DNA of 6,289 nucleotides from Verrucomicrobiota bacterium (GTDB lineage Bacteria > Verrucomicrobiota > Verrucomicrobiia > Opitutales > UBA2995): NCBI GenBank assembly GCA_027297085.1, contig JAPUIL010000259.1:1-6289 (forward strand), read 5' to 3'. The position numbers and the translations under genes are program-made. How positions within the stretch are numbered: the first letter of the stretch is position 1; each line of letters starts with the position of its first letter. Below, piece by piece: positions 1-5,388 of the stretch. The notes under the pieces are model-generated. The model saw nothing but the letters and a program-made list of their open reading frames with translations, ran no database searches and was not told where the DNA came from.

Positions 1-40
1 TAAAAAATTTCATTATATAGGAAAAAGTGAAACTCTCCGC
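1..40 (-). other. AT-rich tail after the acetyltransferase gene, possible next gene start
   Basis: After the acetyltransferase stop the minus strand becomes AT-rich and reads TATATAATG then AAATTTTTT. TATAAT (12-17) matches the -10 consensus, but there is no -35 hexamer 17 nt upstream. The ATG at 11-13 could instead open a further gene (Met-Lys-Phe-Phe), with GGAGAG too far upstream to be a good ribosome site. Too little sequence remains to decide. I see no terminator hairpin. Confidence 0.25.
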
Positions 41-589
41 CTATTTCTCTTGTTGCTTGACCGCTTGCCACTCATCCTCCAAGAGTCCCATGACCATCAC
101 ATCTTGATATTCTCCGTCTCGATATTGATGGCGACGAAGCACCCCTTCTTCTTGGAACCCCAGTTTCCGGTAAACGGCAATAGCCCTGAGATTGGAACAC
201 AGCACGTAGAGGTAGATCCGCTGAAGGTTCAGGTGAATAAACCCGAAATCTAATACGGCTTGGGTCACACGTGTGCCCAAGCCTTTTCCCCATTCTTGAC
301 GCTTCCCGATCAAGATTGCAAACTCACAGCAGCGAACCCGAGGGTCAATGTGGTATAGCCCAACATGCCCAAGGCATTCATCGTTTTCCTTTCGAGCAAT
401 GGTCCACAGGAGCTCGTCGTGTTTTTTGCGATGATCTTCAACCCATTCGTTCAAATCCTGACGAGAATACCCTGATGAGAAACCACCAAGGGAGCGAGTT
501 ACCTCGTAGTCGTTTCGAATCTGGTAAAGAAAATCGACGTCTTTTGGTTCTGGCTTTCGCAAAACCACATCACCTAATATGAGAAACAT
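41..589 (-). CDS. GNAT family N-acetyltransferase (RimJ/RimL type)
   Basis: A 182-aa acetyl-CoA-dependent acetyltransferase. The N-terminal beta strand and helix read ILGDVVLRKPEPKDVDFLYQIRND, typical of the RimJ/RimL subgroup. Motif A, the acetyl-CoA pyrophosphate loop, is RQEWGKGLGT (97-106); LQRIYLYVLCSNLRAIAVYRKLGF (122-145) supplies the conserved Asn133 and Tyr140; LRRHQYRDGEYQDVMVMGLLEDEW is the usual C-terminal end. The length is normal for the family. It starts 17 bp after the sugar-transferase stop with a weak GGGA ribosome site, so it likely shares the transcript. Subgroup members acetylate ribosomal proteins, polyamines, antibiotics or amino-sugar nucleotides (PseH, WecD). In this operon, N-acetylation of a UDP- or dTDP-amino sugar is the natural guess, but no motif proves it. 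Confidence 0.9.
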   Translation of the reverse strand: MFLILGDVVLRKPEPKDVDFLYQIRNDYEVTRSLGGFSSGYSRQDLNEWVEDHRKKHDELLWTIARKENDECLGHVGLYHIDPRVRCCEFAILIGKRQEWGKGLGTRVTQAVLDFGFIHLNLQRIYLYVLCSNLRAIAVYRKLGFQEEGVLRRHQYRDGEYQDVMVMGLLEDEWQAVKQQEK

Positions 590-606
590 GAGGAATATGT
601 CCCGTC

Positions 607-1215
607 TTATAAGCTCCTAATCTTTTCATGAAATTTTAAATCGTCTACTTCGCTGACGGCCTGCCCGGATTTCACCCCTAGACCTGTAATGACTCTCGCG
701 GCTGTCAAAAAGAGAACCTTCATATCCAGACAAAAAGAGAGATGGTCCACATACCATGAATCCATCGCAAAGCGTTTGCTGAAGGTCAGGTCTTGGCGAC
801 CACTGACCTGGGCCAAACCAGTAATACCCGGACGAACCTGGTGACGACGTGACTGCTCAGGAGTGTAAAGCGACAGATATTCCATGAGCAACGGTCGAGG
901 GCCCACAAGTGACATCTCCCCTTTCACAACATTGATGAGCTGTGGTAACTCGTCCAAGCTTGTCACGCGAAGAAAACGACCTAATTTGGTAAGCCGATAT
1001 TTGTCATCAAGAAGAGCGCCACGCTCATCACATTCGTCGTTCATCGTACGGAATTTTAAAACAGTGAAGGGCTTTCCCATCAAACCGGGCCGCTGCTGAC
1101 GGAAAAAGACAGGCGGCCCAGCAGTCAAGCGTAAGGCCACACCGATTCCTCCCAGGAGTGGGCTTAGAAAGAGCAGGGCAAGGAGGGCACCGCTGCAATC
1201 AAAGCCTCTTTTCAT
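607..1215 (-). CDS. PglC-like initiating sugar-phosphate transferase (small monotopic PGT)
   Basis: A 202-aa membrane enzyme of the bacterial sugar transferase family (PF02397) that moves a phospho-sugar from a UDP-sugar to undecaprenyl phosphate, the committed step of repeat-unit assembly. It has the minimal PglC size, without the extra N-terminal membrane domain of WcaJ/WbaP. From the 1215 ATG: KRGFDCSG, then one hydrophobic re-entrant helix (about 8-30) with the Ser18-Pro19 kink, FFRQQRPGLMGKPF (37-50), LKFRTM (53-58), TSLDELPQL with catalytic dyad Asp88-Glu89, SLVGPRPLL (102-110), and VRPGITGLAQVSGR (127-140). The frame is open further upstream to an in-frame start at 1293, but family proteins begin at MKR and GGAAAAGG precedes 1215. 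The ATG lies inside the glycosyltransferase gene, 17 nt overlapping, implying coupled translation. The sugar carried is not determinable here. Confidence 0.93.
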   Translation of the reverse strand: MKRGFDCSGALLALLFLSPLLGGIGVALRLTAGPPVFFRQQRPGLMGKPFTVLKFRTMNDECDERGALLDDKYRLTKLGRFLRVTSLDELPQLINVVKGEMSLVGPRPLLMEYLSLYTPEQSRRHQVRPGITGLAQVSGRQDLTFSKRFAMDSWYVDHLSFCLDMKVLFLTAARVITGLGVKSGQAVSEVDDLKFHEKIRSL

Positions 1216-2434
1216 AAACCTTTTCCAGAAAATTGACCCACTGATTAGCGAGCTTTTTTCTATCGAAGGCATTTTCTGCAAGCTTCCGTGCATTTCTTCC
1301 CAATGCTTCTCTTAAGTCAGGATCTGAGGCAAGATGGATCAGGGCGTTGGCAAACGCCTCAGGGTCCTCAGGTTTCACCGTTAGTCCGCATCTGTGCGTC
1401 TCAATCATCTCCGCTAACCAGCCGGGATAATTATTCAATACTGGTAAGCCAGCGGAAATATAGTCAAAGAATTTATTTGGGGAAGTACCATAATAAAAGG
1501 CTGGACAATTTGCCAAGATCATCAGGCCAAGGTGAGCTTTAGGAAGCATTTTGGCAAGTTCAGCTTTTGGTACGGGATCGGAGAATAAACAGTAGTCCTC
1601 AAGCCCCTCTCGTTTGACTCGTTCCTGCAAATGAGGCTTCTCCTTGCCTTTGCCGATAAAGAGAATTTTAATACCTTGTATATGGCGGTCCTTGAGAATA
1701 TGAGCGGCGTCTAAAACCTGATCTAGACCGTTAGCGATGCCGTGAGCGCCTGTGAAAACAGCCACAAAATCATCAGAGGTAATGCCAGGAAAGATGAGCC
1801 CTTTTTCTCTATTAGGAGTAAAGAGCTCTAGATCCGAACCATTAGGAACCATACAGACCCGGCGCTCAGGAATTTTTCTTCGAGAGATGCCCTCCACGAT
1901 CCCGGGAGAGAGTCCAATGCATGCGTCAGCAGTGTGGTAAGCAACCCATTCTTGAAAGGAGAGACCTCCTAGAATAATCGGATTTGTGATAACTCCCATT
2001 TCGCGAGGCAGCTCTGGCCAAAGGTCACGGACCTCAAAAACAAAGCTATTCTTGGGTTTCAGGACCCGCATAACGATTCCGGGAATGGCAACGGTGAGGG
2101 GTGTAGAGGTAGCAAATAGCAGATCATAGTTCGTTGAGAAAGCGATCTTCGTACTGCGGAGAGCAAACTTCAGGAAGTTTGTCGAGCGGCTTAGGAAGCC
2201 ATCTGTATTGGCGTAGGGCAGGTGGAGCTCAACGATATGAATGCCATGATAGGTGCCTGTCCGGACCCCTCTCACCGGAACGCCATCAAGCCCTGTGTTA
2301 GCCATGTCATTGGAACCACAGACCATAGTCACTTGGTGTCCGCGGGTGAGAAGGCACTGCGCCATCTCATATGAACGGGTCCCGGTAAACCCTTCCAGCG
2401 TAGAAAAGTGTTGATGGATGTATAAGACGTTCAT
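1199..2434 (-). CDS. WbuB-like GT4 family glycosyltransferase
   Basis: A 411-aa GT-B fold, retaining glycosyltransferase that would transfer a nucleotide-activated sugar to the growing lipid-linked oligosaccharide on the inner leaflet. The N-terminal domain opens MNVLYIHQHFSTLEGFTGTR and continues SYE and RGHQVTMVCGS (31-41), the acceptor-side pattern of the WbuB group. FEVRDLWPEL (133-142) and LSPGIVEG follow. The donor domain has VPNGSDLELF (197-206), FTGAHGIANGLDQV (227-240), FIGKGKEKPHL, and SPNKFFDYISAGLPVLNN (318-335), the family's version of the donor-binding EX7E region. It lacks membrane spans. WbuB in E. coli O26 is an N-acetyl-L-fucosamine transferase, but donor specificity cannot be read from these motifs. 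It follows the heparinase gene by 18 bp and overlaps the next gene by 17 nt, so the three are almost certainly co-transcribed. Confidence 0.93.
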   Translation of the reverse strand: MNVLYIHQHFSTLEGFTGTRSYEMAQCLLTRGHQVTMVCGSNDMANTGLDGVPVRGVRTGTYHGIHIVELHLPYANTDGFLSRSTNFLKFALRSTKIAFSTNYDLLFATSTPLTVAIPGIVMRVLKPKNSFVFEVRDLWPELPREMGVITNPIILGGLSFQEWVAYHTADACIGLSPGIVEGISRRKIPERRVCMVPNGSDLELFTPNREKGLIFPGITSDDFVAVFTGAHGIANGLDQVLDAAHILKDRHIQGIKILFIGKGKEKPHLQERVKREGLEDYCLFSDPVPKAELAKMLPKAHLGLMILANCPAFYYGTSPNKFFDYISAGLPVLNNYPGWLAEMIETHRCGLTVKPEDPEAFANALIHLASDPDLREALGRNARKLAENAFDRKKLANQWVNFLEKVYEKRL

Positions 2435-2439
2435 CCGTA

Positions 2440-2443
2440 CTCC
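2440..2443 (-). promoter_or_regulatory. Shine-Dalgarno of the GT4 glycosyltransferase
   Basis: In the 18-bp gap after the heparinase stop, the minus strand reads CCGGAG, then TACGG, then ATG (2434). GGAG lies 5 nt from the start, the best-placed ribosome binding site in the operon apart from that of the hydroxylase, and it supports the chosen start. Confidence 0.7.
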
Positions 2444-2452
2444 GGAATGCGT

Positions 2453-4402
2453 TTAAGCTTTCAATATTATCTCTGTAGTGAATGTCATTTTTTCAGGACC
2501 CGTTTCGGTTTCCAGCACGGGAATGGGCGTCTTAGACTGGTAGGAGCTCGCTTCCCACCCGGGAACAAGTTCAAGACGAGCAACGGGGCGAGAACAGGTC
2601 ACTATCAGTTCTATATGTTCACCAATACAGCGATTGCCTTCGAGTCGCCACAGTCCTGGAGCTAAGTGCCAGCGCAGCGTAGCCATAGTGCGAAATCCCG
2701 AACACGTGTCTATTATACGCCAAGAGTGGGAATACACGGTGATCGTTCTTTGGTGCCGCGCGCCCTTGAAGTCGACGTATGAGCCAGACCAGGTAACAGC
2801 GTTGTCACCATCAACAATTTCGGAGTTTGTTTCCATTTGAGTCCAGGCACCGTACAGGCATTTGCCCAGGCGAGGCATCTGGTCACGGCCATCAAATTCC
2901 ACAGTGTTGTGAGCTCCCGTCCCGGAAAAATAGTCACGCCAGTCCAAATCATGATATGTATACGATCCCAAATCTCGCAAAACGTTTTTACTACCGGCCC
3001 AAAGATCAAGATGTAGTGCATCGGCGTGGGCCGGTCTAAAAACAGGCGTAGGAGTGCTAATCACGCCCCATGCATTTTTCCCTTGTAGGATAACAAGTCC
3101 GCTTTTCTCAAGCTTTCCGCTATGGTGTTTTGAGATCGGAAATTCCTTGAACTGCTCTAGGGCCTGTAGCTCGTTGGCAAGTCCTAACCACTCTAAAGGC
3201 TCGTCGTATGGACCTCCTTGGGGATACGCACGTTTGCCATAGAAGAGGGCCGTGCCAAGTTGAGTCGTGGAGCGAAAATCGCGCAAAGAAGAAGAAGAGA
3301 GAGGAAAAACCAAGGTCCCGTCATTATCCGAAAAATTCGGCATGTCGCCGGTCTCTGGTTCAGTGAGAAAGTAGAGCCAGGCTATTGCCATACGAATGCG
3401 CGTAGTCACAGACGGGGAAAAGTCTGCCAATTGGAGCTTTGTTTGGAAGAAGCGAACGAGATTAAGTACATCAACCACCAGACGATGGTAGATCGGAGAG
3501 CGTTGGCAAAAACCCCCATCGGAGAAGATGAGCTTTTGGATTCGGTTTTCAAGCCATCGGAACCCTTGCTTCTCCCAGTCTCGGTAGTTTCTTTGAGCCG
3601 GAGAGTCTACAGGACTGACTCGAGACAGCCAGGCACCCGCCATATACAAGGCTGCAGCCTCGTTTAGACCATGGTTGTTGTTTTGTGCAATGCCGTAACC
3701 AATGTTACTCGAAATTTTCCAGCAGTGTTGTTCGATACAGAGCCTCAAGGTTTCCGTTGGCCTTTCGAAACTTTGCAGTAAATATGCGCTCAGCAGCAGA
3801 TGAAATACTCGGATAGACGCTTCCTGGCCACAGACCCAGTTCGGCCCGATATTCAAAGGGTTCTGGGATATCCAATCGGAAAGCCAAGCATTGAGTGTCT
3901 CTAAATATGCCGAATGATGAGACGCGACGTAGGCGCGAGTAAGGACTGTGAGCCAGCTAAAACGAGAAACCTCCCAGAAAGTCTTTATATCACTATTTTG
4001 TGACCGACGGCCAAACTCAGGATGCGCCCAATGCATCCTCTTTTCTGCAAAGCAGCTCTGATTGAATGGATCAGAAAACCAGCGAGGTGGAGACTGGACG
4101 AACAATTCAGTTGCCCTGTAGTACTCAAAGTACCCCTCCAAAAGCCGCTGAGCCTTTCCGTGAAGATCCTCCAGCCACCGTTCCTGGAGCAGAGGGCTAG
4201 TCAGCTTGGACGGGACTTCGAAAAACTGGCCATTAATAAATGGAGAGGGCTTTAAAAAACGCATTCTGAGCCCACTTTTGATGGACATTCGGTAGTACCA
4301 TACATAGGCTATCTCGCGGATGCCTATTTTTCTTAAAGTGCGGATGCCTATTTTTCTTAAAGTATTGACAACGGACAGGAGATATTGAAAGGATTTGAAC
4401 AT
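2453..4402 (-). CDS. Heparinase II/III family protein (polysaccharide lyase fold)
   Basis: A 649-aa protein with the two-part architecture of the family: an alpha/alpha-toroid N-terminal half (about residues 70-390) and a beta-sandwich C-terminal half (about 430-640, Hepar_II_III type). From the ATG at 4402, motifs are NIGPNWVCGQEASIRV (185-200), QNNNHGLNEAAALYMAG (240-256) with His244, SDGGFCQRSPIYHRL with Tyr305 and His306, FRPAHADALHLDLW with His459 and His464, and GTGAHNTVEFDGRDQ with His498. His244, Tyr305 and one of the later His residues are the plausible counterparts of the His/Tyr/His set of heparinase II. No signal peptide is present, so it appears cytoplasmic or exported by an unrecognised route. 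Family members cleave uronate-containing polysaccharides by beta-elimination; in export operons the role is usually unproven. The start has only a weak Shine-Dalgarno (AGGA, 12 nt away); a TTG at 4468 would add a low-complexity Arg-rich leader and is rejected. Residues 14-29 are a tandem duplication. Confidence 0.88.
   Translation of the reverse strand: MFKSFQYLLSVVNTLRKIGIRTLRKIGIREIAYVWYYRMSIKSGLRMRFLKPSPFINGQFFEVPSKLTSPLLQERWLEDLHGKAQRLLEGYFEYYRATELFVQSPPRWFSDPFNQSCFAEKRMHWAHPEFGRRSQNSDIKTFWEVSRFSWLTVLTRAYVASHHSAYLETLNAWLSDWISQNPLNIGPNWVCGQEASIRVFHLLLSAYLLQSFERPTETLRLCIEQHCWKISSNIGYGIAQNNNHGLNEAAALYMAGAWLSRVSPVDSPAQRNYRDWEKQGFRWLENRIQKLIFSDGGFCQRSPIYHRLVVDVLNLVRFFQTKLQLADFSPSVTTRIRMAIAWLYFLTEPETGDMPNFSDNDGTLVFPLSSSSLRDFRSTTQLGTALFYGKRAYPQGGPYDEPLEWLGLANELQALEQFKEFPISKHHSGKLEKSGLVILQGKNAWGVISTPTPVFRPAHADALHLDLWAGSKNVLRDLGSYTYHDLDWRDYFSGTGAHNTVEFDGRDQMPRLGKCLYGAWTQMETNSEIVDGDNAVTWSGSYVDFKGARHQRTITVYSHSWRIIDTCSGFRTMATLRWHLAPGLWRLEGNRCIGEHIELIVTCSRPVARLELVPGWEASSYQSKTPIPVLETETGPEKMTFTTEIILKA
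4316..4363 (-). repeat. Perfect 24-bp tandem duplication inside the heparinase gene
   Basis: Bases 4316-4339 and 4340-4363 are identical over all 24 positions, and the match stops at both outer edges. The unit is a multiple of three, so the heparinase frame is kept and residues 14-21 and 22-29 both read TLRKIGIR. Absence of any mismatch, even at synonymous sites, suggests recent replication slippage or an unstable locus. An assembly artefact is possible but less likely for so short a unit. Confidence 0.95.
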
Positions 4403-4536
4403 GGACGGTTTGGGTCCTAGGTGTTGGTTCGCAGGAGATCTACGTCGCCTGTAGTGCCTCGCCGGCAAACAATTTGAGAGGCTGCTGCTTCACGGTCCTT
4501 GGACTACGGTTTACTTTCGCCCGATGCCACTCAAAT
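4403..4536 (-). other. Gap between the zinc-ribbon stump and the heparinase gene
   Basis: A 134-bp stretch, unusually long for this tightly packed operon. Minus-strand translation meets TAA, TGA and TAG soon after the stump. One frame stays open for about 30 codons (containing DKFEWHRAKVNR and later LKLFAGEALQAT) but matches nothing I recognise. No promoter, terminator or RNA gene stands out. It may be the scar of the event that removed the rest of the stump gene. AGGA about 12 nt before the heparinase ATG is the only candidate ribosome binding site. Confidence 0.4.
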
Positions 4537-4626
4537 TTATCCAATTTTCAACAGTTCGGTTGAGCCGCATGCCGGACAACGCAGGAAAGAAGGCACTGGC
4601 GTATCAACACACTCAGCCATACTCAT
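4537..4626 (-). pseudogene. Zinc-ribbon stump, ATGA-coupled to hydroxylase gene (probable truncated gene)
   Basis: A 29-codon ORF begins at the ATG whose last bases form the hydroxylase stop (ATGA, 4623-4626), the classic arrangement for translational coupling. A second Met lies two codons on. The product ends LRCPACGSTELLKIG and stops at TAA. RCPACGS looks like the first half of a treble-clef or zinc-ribbon motif, such as opens some SAM-dependent methyltransferases and Trm112-like proteins, but the second Cys pair and everything after it are absent. The next ~135 bp contain stops in the frames I translated and no recognisable continuation. My reading is that a coupled gene lost its body by deletion or rearrangement, leaving this stump. 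A genuine 29-aa peptide is the alternative. The longer in-frame version starting at TTG 4725 lies within the hydroxylase gene and is less likely. Confidence 0.5.
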
Positions 4627-5282
4627 AAGCGGGACTCCCCGGTAAAGATTAAGGCAAAAATGTCTCTCACCCGCTGCCATAATTCTTTTGGTCGGAAAAC
4701 GAGAGAGAGCCCTTTCCACAAACAAATGCCGACAAAGTAAATTTTGTGGAGATATTCTCGGAAACTGAGCTTGGGCAACATCGCGCGAATCGTATCGTTC
4801 ATCTTTACGTCAACAATCAAATGAATACGTGCGACGTCAGAGTGATTGTGCAAACGGTGTGGGTAGGATGTGTCGACACTCCACACCTCACCTTCGTCAA
4901 GAAAGAGCCGTTTACCATTTACATAAAACTCGACATCCGGATGGGTGACAATTGGGATGTGAAAGCGTGCGACCCCCATCGGCGTTCCGCCGGAGATGTC
5001 GCGATGCTCTTTGACGGTACCGCCGGGCTCTAAGAGCGCGAGACATGCGTCGAGGAGCTCGGCATCGAAGGACTCAATCGCCCTTCGAATCTCTTGGCAT
5101 TGGTCGAAGAGGCGATGCTTTTCTCCATTTTGATAAAGCATGAGATCAGCCCACCCCTGCCCCACATCTCTTCTCCTCCAATCAGATTCGAGAACCTTAT
5201 CCAAATCCTTCTGAAGTGCCTTAGCATCGAATTTGATCGCATCGAGTCGAGCGATTCCATGGGTCGGACGAGTAAATTGCAT
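4623..5282 (-). CDS. Aspartyl/asparaginyl beta-hydroxylase family dioxygenase
   Basis: A 219-aa protein of the Asp_Arg_Hydrox (PF05118) type, an Fe(II)/2-oxoglutarate-dependent double-stranded beta-helix hydroxylase. Members hydroxylate protein Asp/Asn or, in LpxO, lipid A acyl chains. Numbered from the 5282 ATG, motifs are EPGGTVKEHRD with His93 and Asp95 as likely iron ligands, ARFHIPIV (105-112) in the core, GEVWSVDTSYPHRLHNHSD with His142 as the probable second His ligand, and RIHLIVD (152-158), whose Arg likely contacts 2-oxoglutarate. After the catalytic core lies a ~60-residue tail with the hydrophobic, aromatic run IYFVGICLWKGLSLVF, followed by an amphipathic stretch; this could bind the membrane. 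No signal peptide is seen. The stop overlaps the start of the next short ORF (ATGA). The substrate is unknown; an amino-acid, acyl or peptidyl substituent of the polysaccharide is an inference from context only. Confidence 0.87.
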   Translation of the reverse strand: MQFTRPTHGIARLDAIKFDAKALQKDLDKVLESDWRRRDVGQGWADLMLYQNGEKHRLFDQCQEIRRAIESFDAELLDACLALLEPGGTVKEHRDISGGTPMGVARFHIPIVTHPDVEFYVNGKRLFLDEGEVWSVDTSYPHRLHNHSDVARIHLIVDVKMNDTIRAMLPKLSFREYLHKIYFVGICLWKGLSLVFRPKELWQRVRDIFALIFTGESRL

Positions 5283-5388
5283 AGCGTGCTCCACGAGTCG
5301 AATAGACTCCTATCGTTCTATGAGATCTCCTACAGTGAAACGCTGGGTCAAGGCCCTCATACCCAAGTAAGCTGCTCAACCTTATTCC
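5283..5388 (-). other. Leader between wecB and the hydroxylase gene
   Basis: This 106-bp gap is the second largest in the window. It contains no ORF I can support. On the minus strand it holds a short perfect hairpin, GAGTC-TATTC-GACTC (5295-5309), directly upstream of the hydroxylase Shine-Dalgarno sequence. A second weak stem (TGGGT/ACCCA, 5344-5365) has a 12-base loop and no U-tract. A TTGACC occurs but has no convincing -10 partner. Both genes probably share one transcript; an internal promoter cannot be excluded. Confidence 0.4.
5289..5294 (-). promoter_or_regulatory. Shine-Dalgarno that sets the hydroxylase start
   Basis: The minus strand reads GTGGAG followed by CACGCT and ATG. GGAG sits 6 nt before the ATG at 5282, an ideal distance. 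The GTG of this motif (5294) is an in-frame alternative start four codons upstream, but its nearest purine-rich stretch (AGGAG) is about 12 nt away. I therefore place translation start at 5282. Confidence 0.7.

Noticed and set aside
1216..1293. Upstream start extending the sugar transferase by 26 residues
   Set aside because: It overlaps the glycosyltransferase by 95 nt, and PglC-like proteins begin at the MKR-FD motif encoded from 1215.
3218..3667. 149-codon plus-strand ORF opposite the heparinase gene
   Set aside because: It is fully antisense to a well-supported gene, rich in Arg/Lys, has no recognisable motif and no good ribosome site.
4403..4468. Upstream TTG start extending the heparinase by 22 residues
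   Set aside because: The extension is a low-complexity Arg-rich stretch not expected for the family, TTG is a rare start, and no ribosome site precedes it.
4627..4725. Longer version of the zinc-ribbon ORF from TTG 4725
   Set aside because: The extra residues lie wholly within the hydroxylase gene in another frame; the ATGA overlap at 4623-4626 is a far better start.
5344..5365. Possible terminator after wecB
   Set aside because: The TGGGT/ACCCA stem is only 5 bp with a 12-base loop and no following U-tract.
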